Assembly: GCA_002280555.1 (NCBI GenBank)
Contig: NCEE01000015.1
Location: 1 to 64,000 of the forward strand
Length of the DNA stretch: 64,000 nucleotides
Reading direction: 5' to 3'
Origin: Sphingomonas sp. 32-62-10
Lineage (GTDB): Bacteria; Pseudomonadota; Alphaproteobacteria; Sphingomonadales; Sphingomonadaceae
The first letter of the stretch is position 1. Every line of letters starts with the position of its first letter. Below the pieces are notes generated by a model. That model made no database searches. It saw only the letters and a program-made list of their open reading frames with translations, and was not told the origin of the DNA. Positions 24,991 through 34,305 of this stretch are shown here, one piece after another. The position numbers were made by a program, and so were the translations under genes.

Positions 24991-25767
24991 TTAACGCTTC
25001 GGTTTCCTGAACCGGAACGCAAATCGATCGGTGTTGCCGCGCACAGCGGGGTCGAACACCAGCTTGGTGTGATCGTCGGCGGCGACCTTCAGCAGATCGC
25101 TTTCGCCGTCGAGCACAAAGCCCGCTTTGAGGAAATCTGCCTTCACCACGGCGGGGTCGATCCGGTGGAGCTTGTCCACCACCGCGCGGGTATCGCCGCT
25201 GGCACCGACATGATCAATCACCGTGACGATGCCGCCGGGCTTGGTCGCCTTGAACAACATCGCGACAAAGGCCGCCGGATCAGTGCGCGGCACCTTGAAC
25301 TGTGCGCTTTCCCAATACAGGTCGTGATAGGAGAGATGCAGCATGGTGAAATCGAAGCTGTTCGCAGGCGCGGTGAACGCGTCGAACGGATAGGCGGTCT
25401 GGGTGACGTTCGGGTTTCGCGCGATCAGCGAGGACCAGATCGCCTTGCCCTTGTCGTCGGTTGGCATGAACTGCACGGGTTCAAACGCCGTCACCCGCCC
25501 CTTCGGCCCCACCGCCCGCGCCATAATCTCGGTATAATAGCCAGCGCCCGCCATGATATCGGCCACCTTCATGCCGCGCTTCAGCCCTGCGAAGGCGAGG
25601 ACTTCGGCAGGCTTGCGTGACGCGTCGAGCTTGATTTGCTCGGCCGGGCGACCAGGCGCGGTGACGGCGGCCGAGGTCGCCGATGGATTGGATCGCGCGC
25701 TGACACCGACCGGTAATGCGAGTGCCGCCACGGCGAGGCTGAACGAGAGGGCAATTACACGCTTCAT
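24991..25767 (-). CDS. Signal-peptide-bearing class I SAM-dependent methyltransferase
   Basis: A 258-residue protein starting at ATG 25767 behind GGAGAG. The N-terminus (KRVIALSFSLAVAALALPVG then VSARS) is a convincing signal peptide. The rest is a Rossmann methyltransferase: motif I VADIMAGAGYYTEIMAR near residue 70, motif II VTAFEPVQFMP near 95, FDFTMLHLSYHDLYW near 142 and PGGIVTVIDHVG near 180. Proteins of this type occur in many alphaproteobacteria annotated only as methyltransferases. Export is odd because S-adenosylmethionine is cytosolic. The substrate is unknown. Confidence 0.85.
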   Translation of the reverse strand: MKRVIALSFSLAVAALALPVGVSARSNPSATSAAVTAPGRPAEQIKLDASRKPAEVLAFAGLKRGMKVADIMAGAGYYTEIMARAVGPKGRVTAFEPVQFMPTDDKGKAIWSSLIARNPNVTQTAYPFDAFTAPANSFDFTMLHLSYHDLYWESAQFKVPRTDPAAFVAMLFKATKPGGIVTVIDHVGASGDTRAVVDKLHRIDPAVVKADFLKAGFVLDGESDLLKVAADDHTKLVFDPAVRGNTDRFAFRFRKPKR

Positions 25768-25863
25768 GGCGACTCTCCGGACTGGTGTGTTGATTATGCA
25801 ATACACTGGTGAACTGAACCGCGCAATCCCGTCAGGCGGTGTGGGGCCTGTAAGAAAACACAA

Positions 25864-28071
<2,208 letters not shown>

Positions 28072-28155
28072 GACGGAACATATGGGGCACGCGCGTGCTG
28101 CGTGCAATCGATCTGGGCATCGTGGCGCTATTCCAGATTGACCGGCAACGCTGCA

Positions 28156-28170
28156 GAACATAAAAAGAAC
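28156..28170. promoter_or_regulatory. LexA (SOS) box of the alphaproteobacterial type
   Basis: GAACATAAAAAGAAC matches GAACN7GAAC exactly, the direct-repeat operator bound by alphaproteobacterial LexA. It lies 85-99 bp upstream of the uvrB start and about 50 bp upstream of the decayed VOC gene on the other strand. SOS induction of uvrB is the expected effect. Confidence 0.8.
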
Positions 28171-28218
28171 AAGTGGGCGCGCGCGACTCGTGCTGCCCCG
28201 CCAAGAGGGAGAATTGGC

Positions 28219-28558
28219 ATGATTGGCTATGCAACTTTGGGCACAAACAACATCAATGCGGCGCGGGGCTTTTACGATGGACTGCTGGGCAGCATCGGGG
28301 CGGGGCGGATCATGGAATTTGGCGATGAACTCGGCGGTTTCACGATGTGGGGCACAAGCTGGGACAAGCCCGGCGTTGCCGTTACCTTGCCCTATGACAA
28401 GAACGCCGCGACGGTTGGCAACGGCAACATGATCGCGCTGACGGTGGATACCCGCGCCGGGACTGCGTGGCGATGAAGGCCCGCAGGCGTTCTACGGCGC
28501 CTATTTCCGCGATCTCGACGGCAACAAGCTGTGCGCGTTCCGGATGGGGCCTGCCTGA
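28219..28558 (+). pseudogene. VOC (glyoxalase-like) protein, frameshifted by an internal deletion
   Basis: The first 85 codons (MIGYATLGTNNINAARGFYD... to MIALTVDT) are a normal VOC-family N-terminus. That frame then stops at TGA 28474. The family C-terminus GPQAFYGAYFRDLDGNKL resumes in the next frame from 28469 to TGA 28556. About 16 residues that normally link the halves (the helix ending LGGxxEG) are missing, so a deletion of roughly 50 bases that is not a multiple of three best explains it. GAGGGAGAA precedes the ATG. VOC proteins include glyoxalases and ring-cleavage dioxygenases; this copy should be inactive. Confidence 0.8.
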
Positions 28559-28636
28559 ATCGGGGTCGGCGGGGCTGGCCATGCATCCGCGCCACAGGGT
28601 AATGCGTAACTTGGCACGACCCATCGGAGCACCGAC

Positions 28637-29128
28637 ATGAACCTGAACCGCCGCACCTTTTTGACTGCATCGACGATTGCCATCGCCACTGCCGCCGCTG
28701 CCGCCTCAGGCGCTGCGGCGGCGGTGAAGCGCCGGTATGAGATCAATTTGAGCGAGGCCGAATGGAAGAAGCGACTGACCCCCGCTCAGTTCCGCACGCT
28801 TCGCCAGGAAGCAACCGACACGCCCGGCAAGAGCCCCTATCTGGATGAGCACCGCACGGGCGTCTTCGCCTGTGCCGGCTGTGCGCTGCCGGTGTTTTCG
28901 TCTAAGGCGAAGTATGACAGCGGGACCGGGTGGCCGAGCTTCTTTCAGCACCTGCCCAAGGCAATCCATACCGAAACCGATACGCTGCTTGGCTTCGAAC
29001 GCGTCGAAGTCGAATGCCGCCGCTGCGGTGGGCATCTGGGGCATGTGTTTGATGACGGCCCCGCGCCGACGGGCAAGCGTTACTGCATGAACGGCACCGC
29101 GCTCAAGTTCATACCCGGCAAGGCGTGA
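28637..29128 (+). CDS. msrB: Exported peptide-methionine (R)-S-oxide reductase
   Basis: Reduces methionine-R-sulfoxide in proteins. The 163-residue protein begins with a twin-arginine signal (NRRTFLTAS) and a hydrophobic alanine-rich stretch, so it should be folded in the cytosol and exported by Tat. The MsrB domain has two zinc CxxC pairs (Cys79/Cys82 and Cys127/Cys130), GTGWPSF, the GGHLGHVFDDGP loop and the catalytic cysteine Cys150 in RYCMNGTAL. No resolving cysteine at the canonical upstream position was evident, so recycling may use another route. It probably repairs oxidised envelope proteins. Confidence 0.94.
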   Translation: MNLNRRTFLTASTIAIATAAAAASGAAAAVKRRYEINLSEAEWKKRLTPAQFRTLRQEATDTPGKSPYLDEHRTGVFACAGCALPVFSSKAKYDSGTGWPSFFQHLPKAIHTETDTLLGFERVEVECRRCGGHLGHVFDDGPAPTGKRYCMNGTALKFIPGKA

Positions 29129-29145
29129 GCGCTTTCTAGGTTTCA

Positions 29146-29278
29146 GGTAGAGTGAAGCTTTGCCATTCCCCTGCGAACACGGGGCCCCAAGAGTAATTGA
29201 TTGCAGCCTTCGAGGCCCTGGGCTGCCGCGTTCGCGGGAGAACAATGCCTTCAAAAATGAAAGCTATTCTACTCTACC
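29146..29278. repeat. 133-bp inverted-repeat element
   Basis: The ends are imperfect inverted copies (GGTAGAGTGAAGCTTT at the left; the right end reads AAAGCTATTCTACTCTACC). Inside are a second pair of arms built on CCCCTGCGAACACGGGG and CCGCGTTCGCGGG. It fills the gap between msrB and the convergent membrane gene and overlaps the last ten bases of the latter. It looks like a REP/MITE-like unit and could act as a bidirectional transcript end. Confidence 0.7.
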
Positions 29279-29763
29279 GATCGATACGCAACGAACCACA
29301 TGATGATGCCAATCAATGCCGCCACTGCCGCCAGCAACACGCTGGTGGCGGCGGCACTCGCCCAGCGGAACAACAGCGTCTGAATGTCGCTGGGCGGGGC
29401 ATCGAACAACCCAAAACCATAGGTCTGGGCAAAAACGAACACGATGAATCCCGTCGCGGCACCGACCATCGCCGCATGACCAGCACGGCGCCGGCCCGAA
29501 AGGTGCATGAAAATCCAGACCGGCGTGGCCACCGCCGTAATCGCCAGCGCGCAGAGCAACGATCCAAGGAAAAAGGCGGACGCCAGGCCAAGGGGCCCCG
29601 CAGTTGCCCCCATCGCCGCCAGCCCTGATGCAAACGCCCCGCCGATGATGCCCCCGGTCGCAATCGCCAGCCCGGCACGATCGAGCGTGGTCTCATGCCG
29701 CCTGCTGTCAAAAGCCGATTCCGCTACCTGCACAACACCCTCGCTTACACTCACACGTCGCAC
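29269..29763 (-). CDS. Small membrane protein, unknown function
   Basis: A 164-residue protein with four hydrophobic segments (AGLAIATGGIIGGAFASGLAAM, LGLASAFFLGSLLCALAITAV, HAAMVGAATGFIVFVFAQTYG and ASAAATSVLLAAVAALIGIIMWF). The start is uncertain: GTG 29763, GTG 29754 and GTG 29733 are all in frame without a clear ribosome-binding site. No family recognised. The 3' end lies inside an inverted repeat. Confidence 0.6.
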   Translation of the reverse strand: MRRVSVSEGVVQVAESAFDSRRHETTLDRAGLAIATGGIIGGAFASGLAAMGATAGPLGLASAFFLGSLLCALAITAVATPVWIFMHLSGRRRAGHAAMVGAATGFIVFVFAQTYGFGLFDAPPSDIQTLLFRWASAAATSVLLAAVAALIGIIMWFVAYRSVE

Positions 29764-29791
29764 ACCCCGCGACTCGTCTGCCGATCATATC

Positions 29792-30970
29792 CTACCGCAT
29801 TACGCGCGCTTGCGGTGTATCAAGACAGCGCAACAACGCCGCCCGGGGCATCGCTGGCGTCCCAGCCGGGGACGCGTAGGACGCAATTCGCGTCGGTTCG
29901 CCCAACCGCACGGTATCGAACCGGCCACGCTGGCCGGTGCAGGCCATGGCGGCGGCGAGCAATCGAGGCGGCGTGAAATAGCCCTCGCTGCTCAGGCGGA
30001 ACGTGCCCCAATGAATGCCGATCGATCGTGACGCGCCCAGCCGCCGCACCACCTCCACCGCATCAACCGGGCCGATATGGCTGGCGCTCGACATCTGGCC
30101 TTCGAAAAAGCGGAACGCACCGATCGGGATCAGTGCGAGCCGAACCGGGCCATAGCTTGCCGCTTCATCCGCCCAACGTAGATCACCGGCGCCGGTATCG
30201 CCGGCGAAAAACACATTGCCCCCGGGCAGGCGCACGACAAAGCTTGACCATAAGGCCCGGTTGCGGTCGCTGATCCAGCGCGTGCTCCAATGGTGGTTGC
30301 GCGTGACGATCACCTCCACACCCGGCCGCACCGTCAGCCGCCCGCCCCAGTCAAGCGTGCGCGCCGGGACCCCCGCTTGCTCAATCACCCCGTCATTTCC
30401 AAGCGACGAGACGATCAGGGGCCGATCCCGGTCCGACAGTTTTTTCAACGTAGCGAGATCCATGTGATCAAAATGATTATGGCTCACGAGGATCAGATCG
30501 ATCTTCGGCAACTTGTCGAACGCAATCCCCGGTGCCGCCACCCGGCCCGGCCCGAACCCAAGCGGCCCTGCCCGGTGCGACCAGATCGGATCGGTCAGGA
30601 TGTTTAGGCCTTGGGTCTGCACCAGCACCGTCGCGTGGCCGACCCAGGTAACGATCATCTCCTGCCCCGCCACTCGCGCCGGAAGAGCATGCGGGGTCAC
30701 CGTGACGTGATCAGGCCAGGCCGGGCTCATCGCGCCACCACCCCCGGTGAGCGTGCGCCAGATGACGCTTGAGCGGGACGCTTGGGGGGCTGCGCGCAGT
30801 TCGTCGTCGCGATCAGGATTGCGGAACCGCGCACCATCAAAATGCGCGCTCACCGGCCCACGATAATAAATCGCATCAAGAAAATGCGGGACGATGTTGA
30901 GCGCAAGGCACAGCCCGATCACGGCAAAGAAGAGGAGTTTTCCGGCCAAGCGAAGCACGCGAACGATCAT
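29792..30970 (-). CDS. Metallo-beta-lactamase-fold hydrolase (NAPE-PLD/UlaG-like)
   Basis: A 392-residue protein with an N-terminal membrane anchor (LAGKLLFFAVIGLCLALNIV) and a metallo-beta-lactamase domain: VTWVGHATVLVQTQGLNILT near residue 107, metal motif SHNHFDHMD near 163, TRNHHWSTR near 225, FAGDTGAG near 257 and IGIHWGTFRLSSEG near 330. This order matches the branch containing N-acyl-phosphatidylethanolamine phospholipase D and UlaG. A phospholipase or lactonase role at the membrane is plausible. ATG 30970 is preferred because a G-rich ribosome-binding site lies just upstream; ATG 30985 is the alternative. Confidence 0.85.
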   Translation of the reverse strand: MIVRVLRLAGKLLFFAVIGLCLALNIVPHFLDAIYYRGPVSAHFDGARFRNPDRDDELRAAPQASRSSVIWRTLTGGGGAMSPAWPDHVTVTPHALPARVAGQEMIVTWVGHATVLVQTQGLNILTDPIWSHRAGPLGFGPGRVAAPGIAFDKLPKIDLILVSHNHFDHMDLATLKKLSDRDRPLIVSSLGNDGVIEQAGVPARTLDWGGRLTVRPGVEVIVTRNHHWSTRWISDRNRALWSSFVVRLPGGNVFFAGDTGAGDLRWADEAASYGPVRLALIPIGAFRFFEGQMSSASHIGPVDAVEVVRRLGASRSIGIHWGTFRLSSEGYFTPPRLLAAAMACTGQRGRFDTVRLGEPTRIASYASPAGTPAMPRAALLRCLDTPQARVMR

Positions 30971-31084
30971 GCCGCCCCCTGTCATAGCCACCGCGCGGTC
31001 GCAACCCGCGCTACCCAAAATACCGTAACGCGCGACAGCCCCGGCATCTTGCCGATCGACCGTTACGATGCCTAGCATCGCGCG

Positions 31085-32245
31085 ATGATGTTTCTCGCCC
31101 TGCTGCTGTCGGCAAGCGCCGTTGCCTTCCCGCCCCAGGTCGCCCGCGCCCGGGTGGCGTTCGACGGCGACCGGATTGTCGCCGCCCGCGCGCACGGCCT
31201 CGCCGACCGCGCCAAACGGCGGCGGGTGCGGGCGGACGATCCGGTGCGGATCGCGTCGATATCCAAACTCGCGGTGGCTTTAGGGGTAATGCGGCTCGTC
31301 GAGGCGCGAAAGCTCGATCTCGACCGTGATGTGTCCGCCTATCTCGGCTGGACGCTCCGCAACCCCGGCTTTGCCGATACGCCGGTGACGCTGCGACAGT
31401 TGCTGTCGCACACCGCAGGCGTCCGCGACGGGGCAGGCTATGTGCTCGCGCTCGACGATGATTTGCCCGCGCACCTGACAAAGACGGGGGCGTGGGATGC
31501 CACCCACGCCCCGGGCAGTTATTTCAGCTATGCCAACCTCAATTTCGGCATCATCGCCGCGGTGATGGAGGGCGCGACCGTCGAGCGGTTCGACAGATTG
31601 ATGGCGCGACTGGTGTTTACCCCGCTCAAGATCGACACGTGCTTCAATTGGACGACTTGCAGCGACCGGGCCGTTCGCCGCGCAGTCGTTCTCTATCGAT
31701 CAACGGGGGTAGTCGCTGTCGACGATCTCCACGGCCAGCGCCCCGCCTGCCCCGGCGGCGCGGCAAAGGACGGCAGTTGCGATCTGTCGCGCTACACCCT
31801 CGCCCGCAACGGCGCACTCTTCGGCCCGCAAGGCAGCATGCGGATCGGCATGACTGATCTCGCGCGGCTCGGCATGGTCCTGTCGGGCGAGAAGCTCGGT
31901 TTCCTGTCGCCGCCAAGCCTGACGGTGATGACCACCCCGCAATGGCGCTATGACGGCCGCAATGGCGATATCGAGGGCGGGATTTTCTGCGGCTATGGGC
32001 TGGGGGTCATGATCCTGGCGCTGCCCGGCAGCCCCGAGGGGTGCCGCGACGATCTGTTCGGCGACGGGCGCATGCGGATCGGCCATGCGGGCGAAGCATA
32101 CGGCCTGCGATCGGGTCTGTGGATCGATCCGGCCACGCGGCGCGGGGTGGCGTTTTTCACCAGCACGGTAGCGGACGACGCGCCCATCGGGCCACGATCG
32201 GCCTTCAATGCGGTGGAAGAAATAATGGTTGCGGGCGGGCGCTGA
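31085..32245 (+). CDS. Serine hydrolase of the beta-lactamase/penicillin-binding family
   Basis: A 386-residue protein with a short signal peptide (MMFLALLLSASAVAF). The class C-like catalytic signature is present: SxxK as S58-I-S-K61 and YxN as YAN near residue 148, with a late GHAGEAYG replacing KTG near 325. LRQLLSHTAGV near 110 is diagnostic of this family, which includes esterases, D-aminopeptidases and carboxypeptidases. Two cysteines near 184 and 190 (DTCFNWTTC) could form a disulfide, fitting a periplasmic location. The substrate is unknown. It is divergent from the metallo-hydrolase gene, sharing a 114-bp promoter region. Confidence 0.88.
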   Translation: MMFLALLLSASAVAFPPQVARARVAFDGDRIVAARAHGLADRAKRRRVRADDPVRIASISKLAVALGVMRLVEARKLDLDRDVSAYLGWTLRNPGFADTPVTLRQLLSHTAGVRDGAGYVLALDDDLPAHLTKTGAWDATHAPGSYFSYANLNFGIIAAVMEGATVERFDRLMARLVFTPLKIDTCFNWTTCSDRAVRRAVVLYRSTGVVAVDDLHGQRPACPGGAAKDGSCDLSRYTLARNGALFGPQGSMRIGMTDLARLGMVLSGEKLGFLSPPSLTVMTTPQWRYDGRNGDIEGGIFCGYGLGVMILALPGSPEGCRDDLFGDGRMRIGHAGEAYGLRSGLWIDPATRRGVAFFTSTVADDAPIGPRSAFNAVEEIMVAGGR

Positions 32246-32249
32246 AGGA

Positions 32250-32645
32250 TTACCGGCGCAGCCGGATCACGCCGCACACCAACCACGGCATCAGCGCGAA
32301 CACCATTTGTCCCGCCAGGCCGATCACCCCCGGCACCTGCCAAAGCGATGCAAACCACCCGCCGATCGACTGGCCGAACAAGAGGACCGCAAGCCCGGCT
32401 TCGCTGATCATCAGCAGCGCAAACGCCACGGCACCTGCCCCTAATGCCGCGCCTTGGGTCGCGATCACCCGACGCGCAATGATGTGGCGCGCGGCCCCAA
32501 AGCTGACGGCCAAGATCAATGGCAACTCCACCAGCACCGCCGCTGTCGCGCCGATCGCGGGCGCAAGCCAGACCGTCCGCACCGTGCCGAAGACAAAGGC
32601 GATGCTGAAGACAATCGCGAAATAACGCGCCCCGGCGCCGATCAT
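32250..32645 (-). CDS. Small four-helix membrane protein, unknown function
   Basis: A 131-residue protein with four hydrophobic segments. ATG 32645 is chosen because it shares ATGA with the stop of the fumarase gene, a pattern of translational coupling; the in-frame codons further upstream lie inside fumarase. It ends five bases from the stop of the convergent serine hydrolase. No family recognised; small membrane proteins coupled to metabolic genes are often of unknown role. Confidence 0.7.
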   Translation of the reverse strand: MIGAGARYFAIVFSIAFVFGTVRTVWLAPAIGATAAVLVELPLILAVSFGAARHIIARRVIATQGAALGAGAVAFALLMISEAGLAVLLFGQSIGGWFASLWQVPGVIGLAGQMVFALMPWLVCGVIRLRR

Positions 32646-34162
32646 GCCCCTTCGAGCAGCTTTTCCTTCGCGATCCGCTCCTTCCACACCAGCGGCGCAA
32701 GTTGGTGGACGTTGTTCCCCTCGCTATCGACCGCGACTGTCACGGGGAAATCCTCCACCTCGAATTCGTAGATCGCCTCCATCCCCAGGTCGGCAAAGCC
32801 GACCACCTGCGATCCCTTGATTGCGCGCGCGACGAGATAGGCCGCCCCACCAACCGCCATCAGATAGGCGCTCTTCGCTTCGGCGATCGCCTTGGTTGCG
32901 TCCGCGCCGCGTTCGGCCTTGCCGACCATCGCGAGCAGGCCCTGGTCGAGCATCATCCGCGTGAACTTGTCCATCCGCGTCGCGGTCGTCGGCCCCGCCG
33001 GTCCGACAATCTCATCGCCGACCGGATCGACCGGGCCGACATAATAAATCACCCGCCCCGCAAACTCGACCGGCAGCTTCTCGCCCTTGTCGAGCATGTC
33101 CTTGATCCGCTTGTGCGCGGCGTCGCGACCGGTGAGCATCTTGCCGTTCAGGAGCAGCCGGTCACCCTGCTTCCAGCCCTGCACATCGGCGGGCGTCAGC
33201 GTATCGAGATCGACGCGGATCGCGGCCTTGTCGGGCGTCCAGTGCACATCGGGCCAGTCGCTCAGCTTGGGCGGCTCGAGATAGGCCGGCCCCGATCCGT
33301 CAAGCGTCACATGCGCGTGGCGGGTGGCGGCGCAATTGGGGATCATCGCGACGGGCTTCGATGCTGCATGCGTCGGCCAATCAACGATCTTCACGTCGAG
33401 AATGGTCGACAAGCCTCCCAGCCCCTGCGCGCCAATGCCGAGCGCGTTGACCTTGTCGTAAATCTCGATCCGCAGCGCCTCGATATCGTTGCTGGCCCCG
33501 CGCGCCTTCAGCTGCGCCATATCGATTGGCCCCATCAGCGATTCCTTGGCGAGCAGCATCGCCTTTTCCGCAGTGCCGCCGATGCCGATGCCCAGCATCC
33601 CTGGCGGGCACCAGCCTGCGCCCATTTGCGGCAGCATTTCCAGCACCCAGTCGACGATTGAATCGCTGGGGTTCATCATCTTGAACTTGCTCTTGTTCTC
33701 ACTGCCACCGCCCTTGGCCGCGACGTCGATCGACACCTTGGCGCCGGGCACCATTTCGACGTGCAGCACGCTTGGCGTATTGTCGCGCGTGTTGCGCCGG
33801 GTGAAGGCGGGATCGGCGAGGATCGACGCGCGCAGCTTGTTATCGGGGTGCAGATAGGCGCGGCGGACGCCCTCATCGATCACTTCCTGCAGCGACTTGT
33901 CGGACTCGAGCCGACACGCCTGCCCCCATTTGACGAACACGGTGACGATGCCGGTATCCTGGCAGATCGGCCGGTGCCCCTCGGCACACATCCGCGAATT
34001 GGTGAGGATCTGGGCGATCGCGTCCTTCGCGGCCGGGCCTTGCTCCGCCTCATATGCCGCACCGAGCGCCCGAATATAGTCCATCGGGTGGTAATAGCTG
34101 ATGAACTGCAGCGCATCGGCCACGGTTTCGATCAAATCGGCTTCGCGGATAATTACGGTCAT
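32642..34162 (-). CDS. Class I fumarate hydratase
   Basis: The oxygen-sensitive [4Fe-4S] fumarase that interconverts fumarate and malate in the TCA cycle. The 506-residue protein carries both the alpha part (MCAEGHRPICQDTGIVTVFV near residue 58, with a cluster cysteine; GAGWCPPGMLGIGIGGTAEKA near 180) and the beta part (AGPTTATRMDKFTRMMLDQG near 402) in one chain, as in FumA/FumB. Its length matches the family. ATG 34162 is preferred because GGGGGCGACC precedes it; ATG 34198 is possible. It is followed by an overlapping small membrane gene and is divergent from the GGDEF-EAL gene. Confidence 0.95.
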   Translation of the reverse strand: MTVIIREADLIETVADALQFISYYHPMDYIRALGAAYEAEQGPAAKDAIAQILTNSRMCAEGHRPICQDTGIVTVFVKWGQACRLESDKSLQEVIDEGVRRAYLHPDNKLRASILADPAFTRRNTRDNTPSVLHVEMVPGAKVSIDVAAKGGGSENKSKFKMMNPSDSIVDWVLEMLPQMGAGWCPPGMLGIGIGGTAEKAMLLAKESLMGPIDMAQLKARGASNDIEALRIEIYDKVNALGIGAQGLGGLSTILDVKIVDWPTHAASKPVAMIPNCAATRHAHVTLDGSGPAYLEPPKLSDWPDVHWTPDKAAIRVDLDTLTPADVQGWKQGDRLLLNGKMLTGRDAAHKRIKDMLDKGEKLPVEFAGRVIYYVGPVDPVGDEIVGPAGPTTATRMDKFTRMMLDQGLLAMVGKAERGADATKAIAEAKSAYLMAVGGAAYLVARAIKGSQVVGFADLGMEAIYEFEVEDFPVTVAVDSEGNNVHQLAPLVWKERIAKEKLLEGA

Positions 34163-34305
34163 GGTCGCCCCCGGTGACATCGGTGTTGCCGTCGTCATAT
34201 CGAGCCCGGCCCGCATGGCCAAGCCGCGCGAATATTGCTGAGATGCTTCTGCGGTCCACGCCCTTGATAACCGAAGTTAAACGCTCTGCGCATTACGAAT
34301 GCGCC

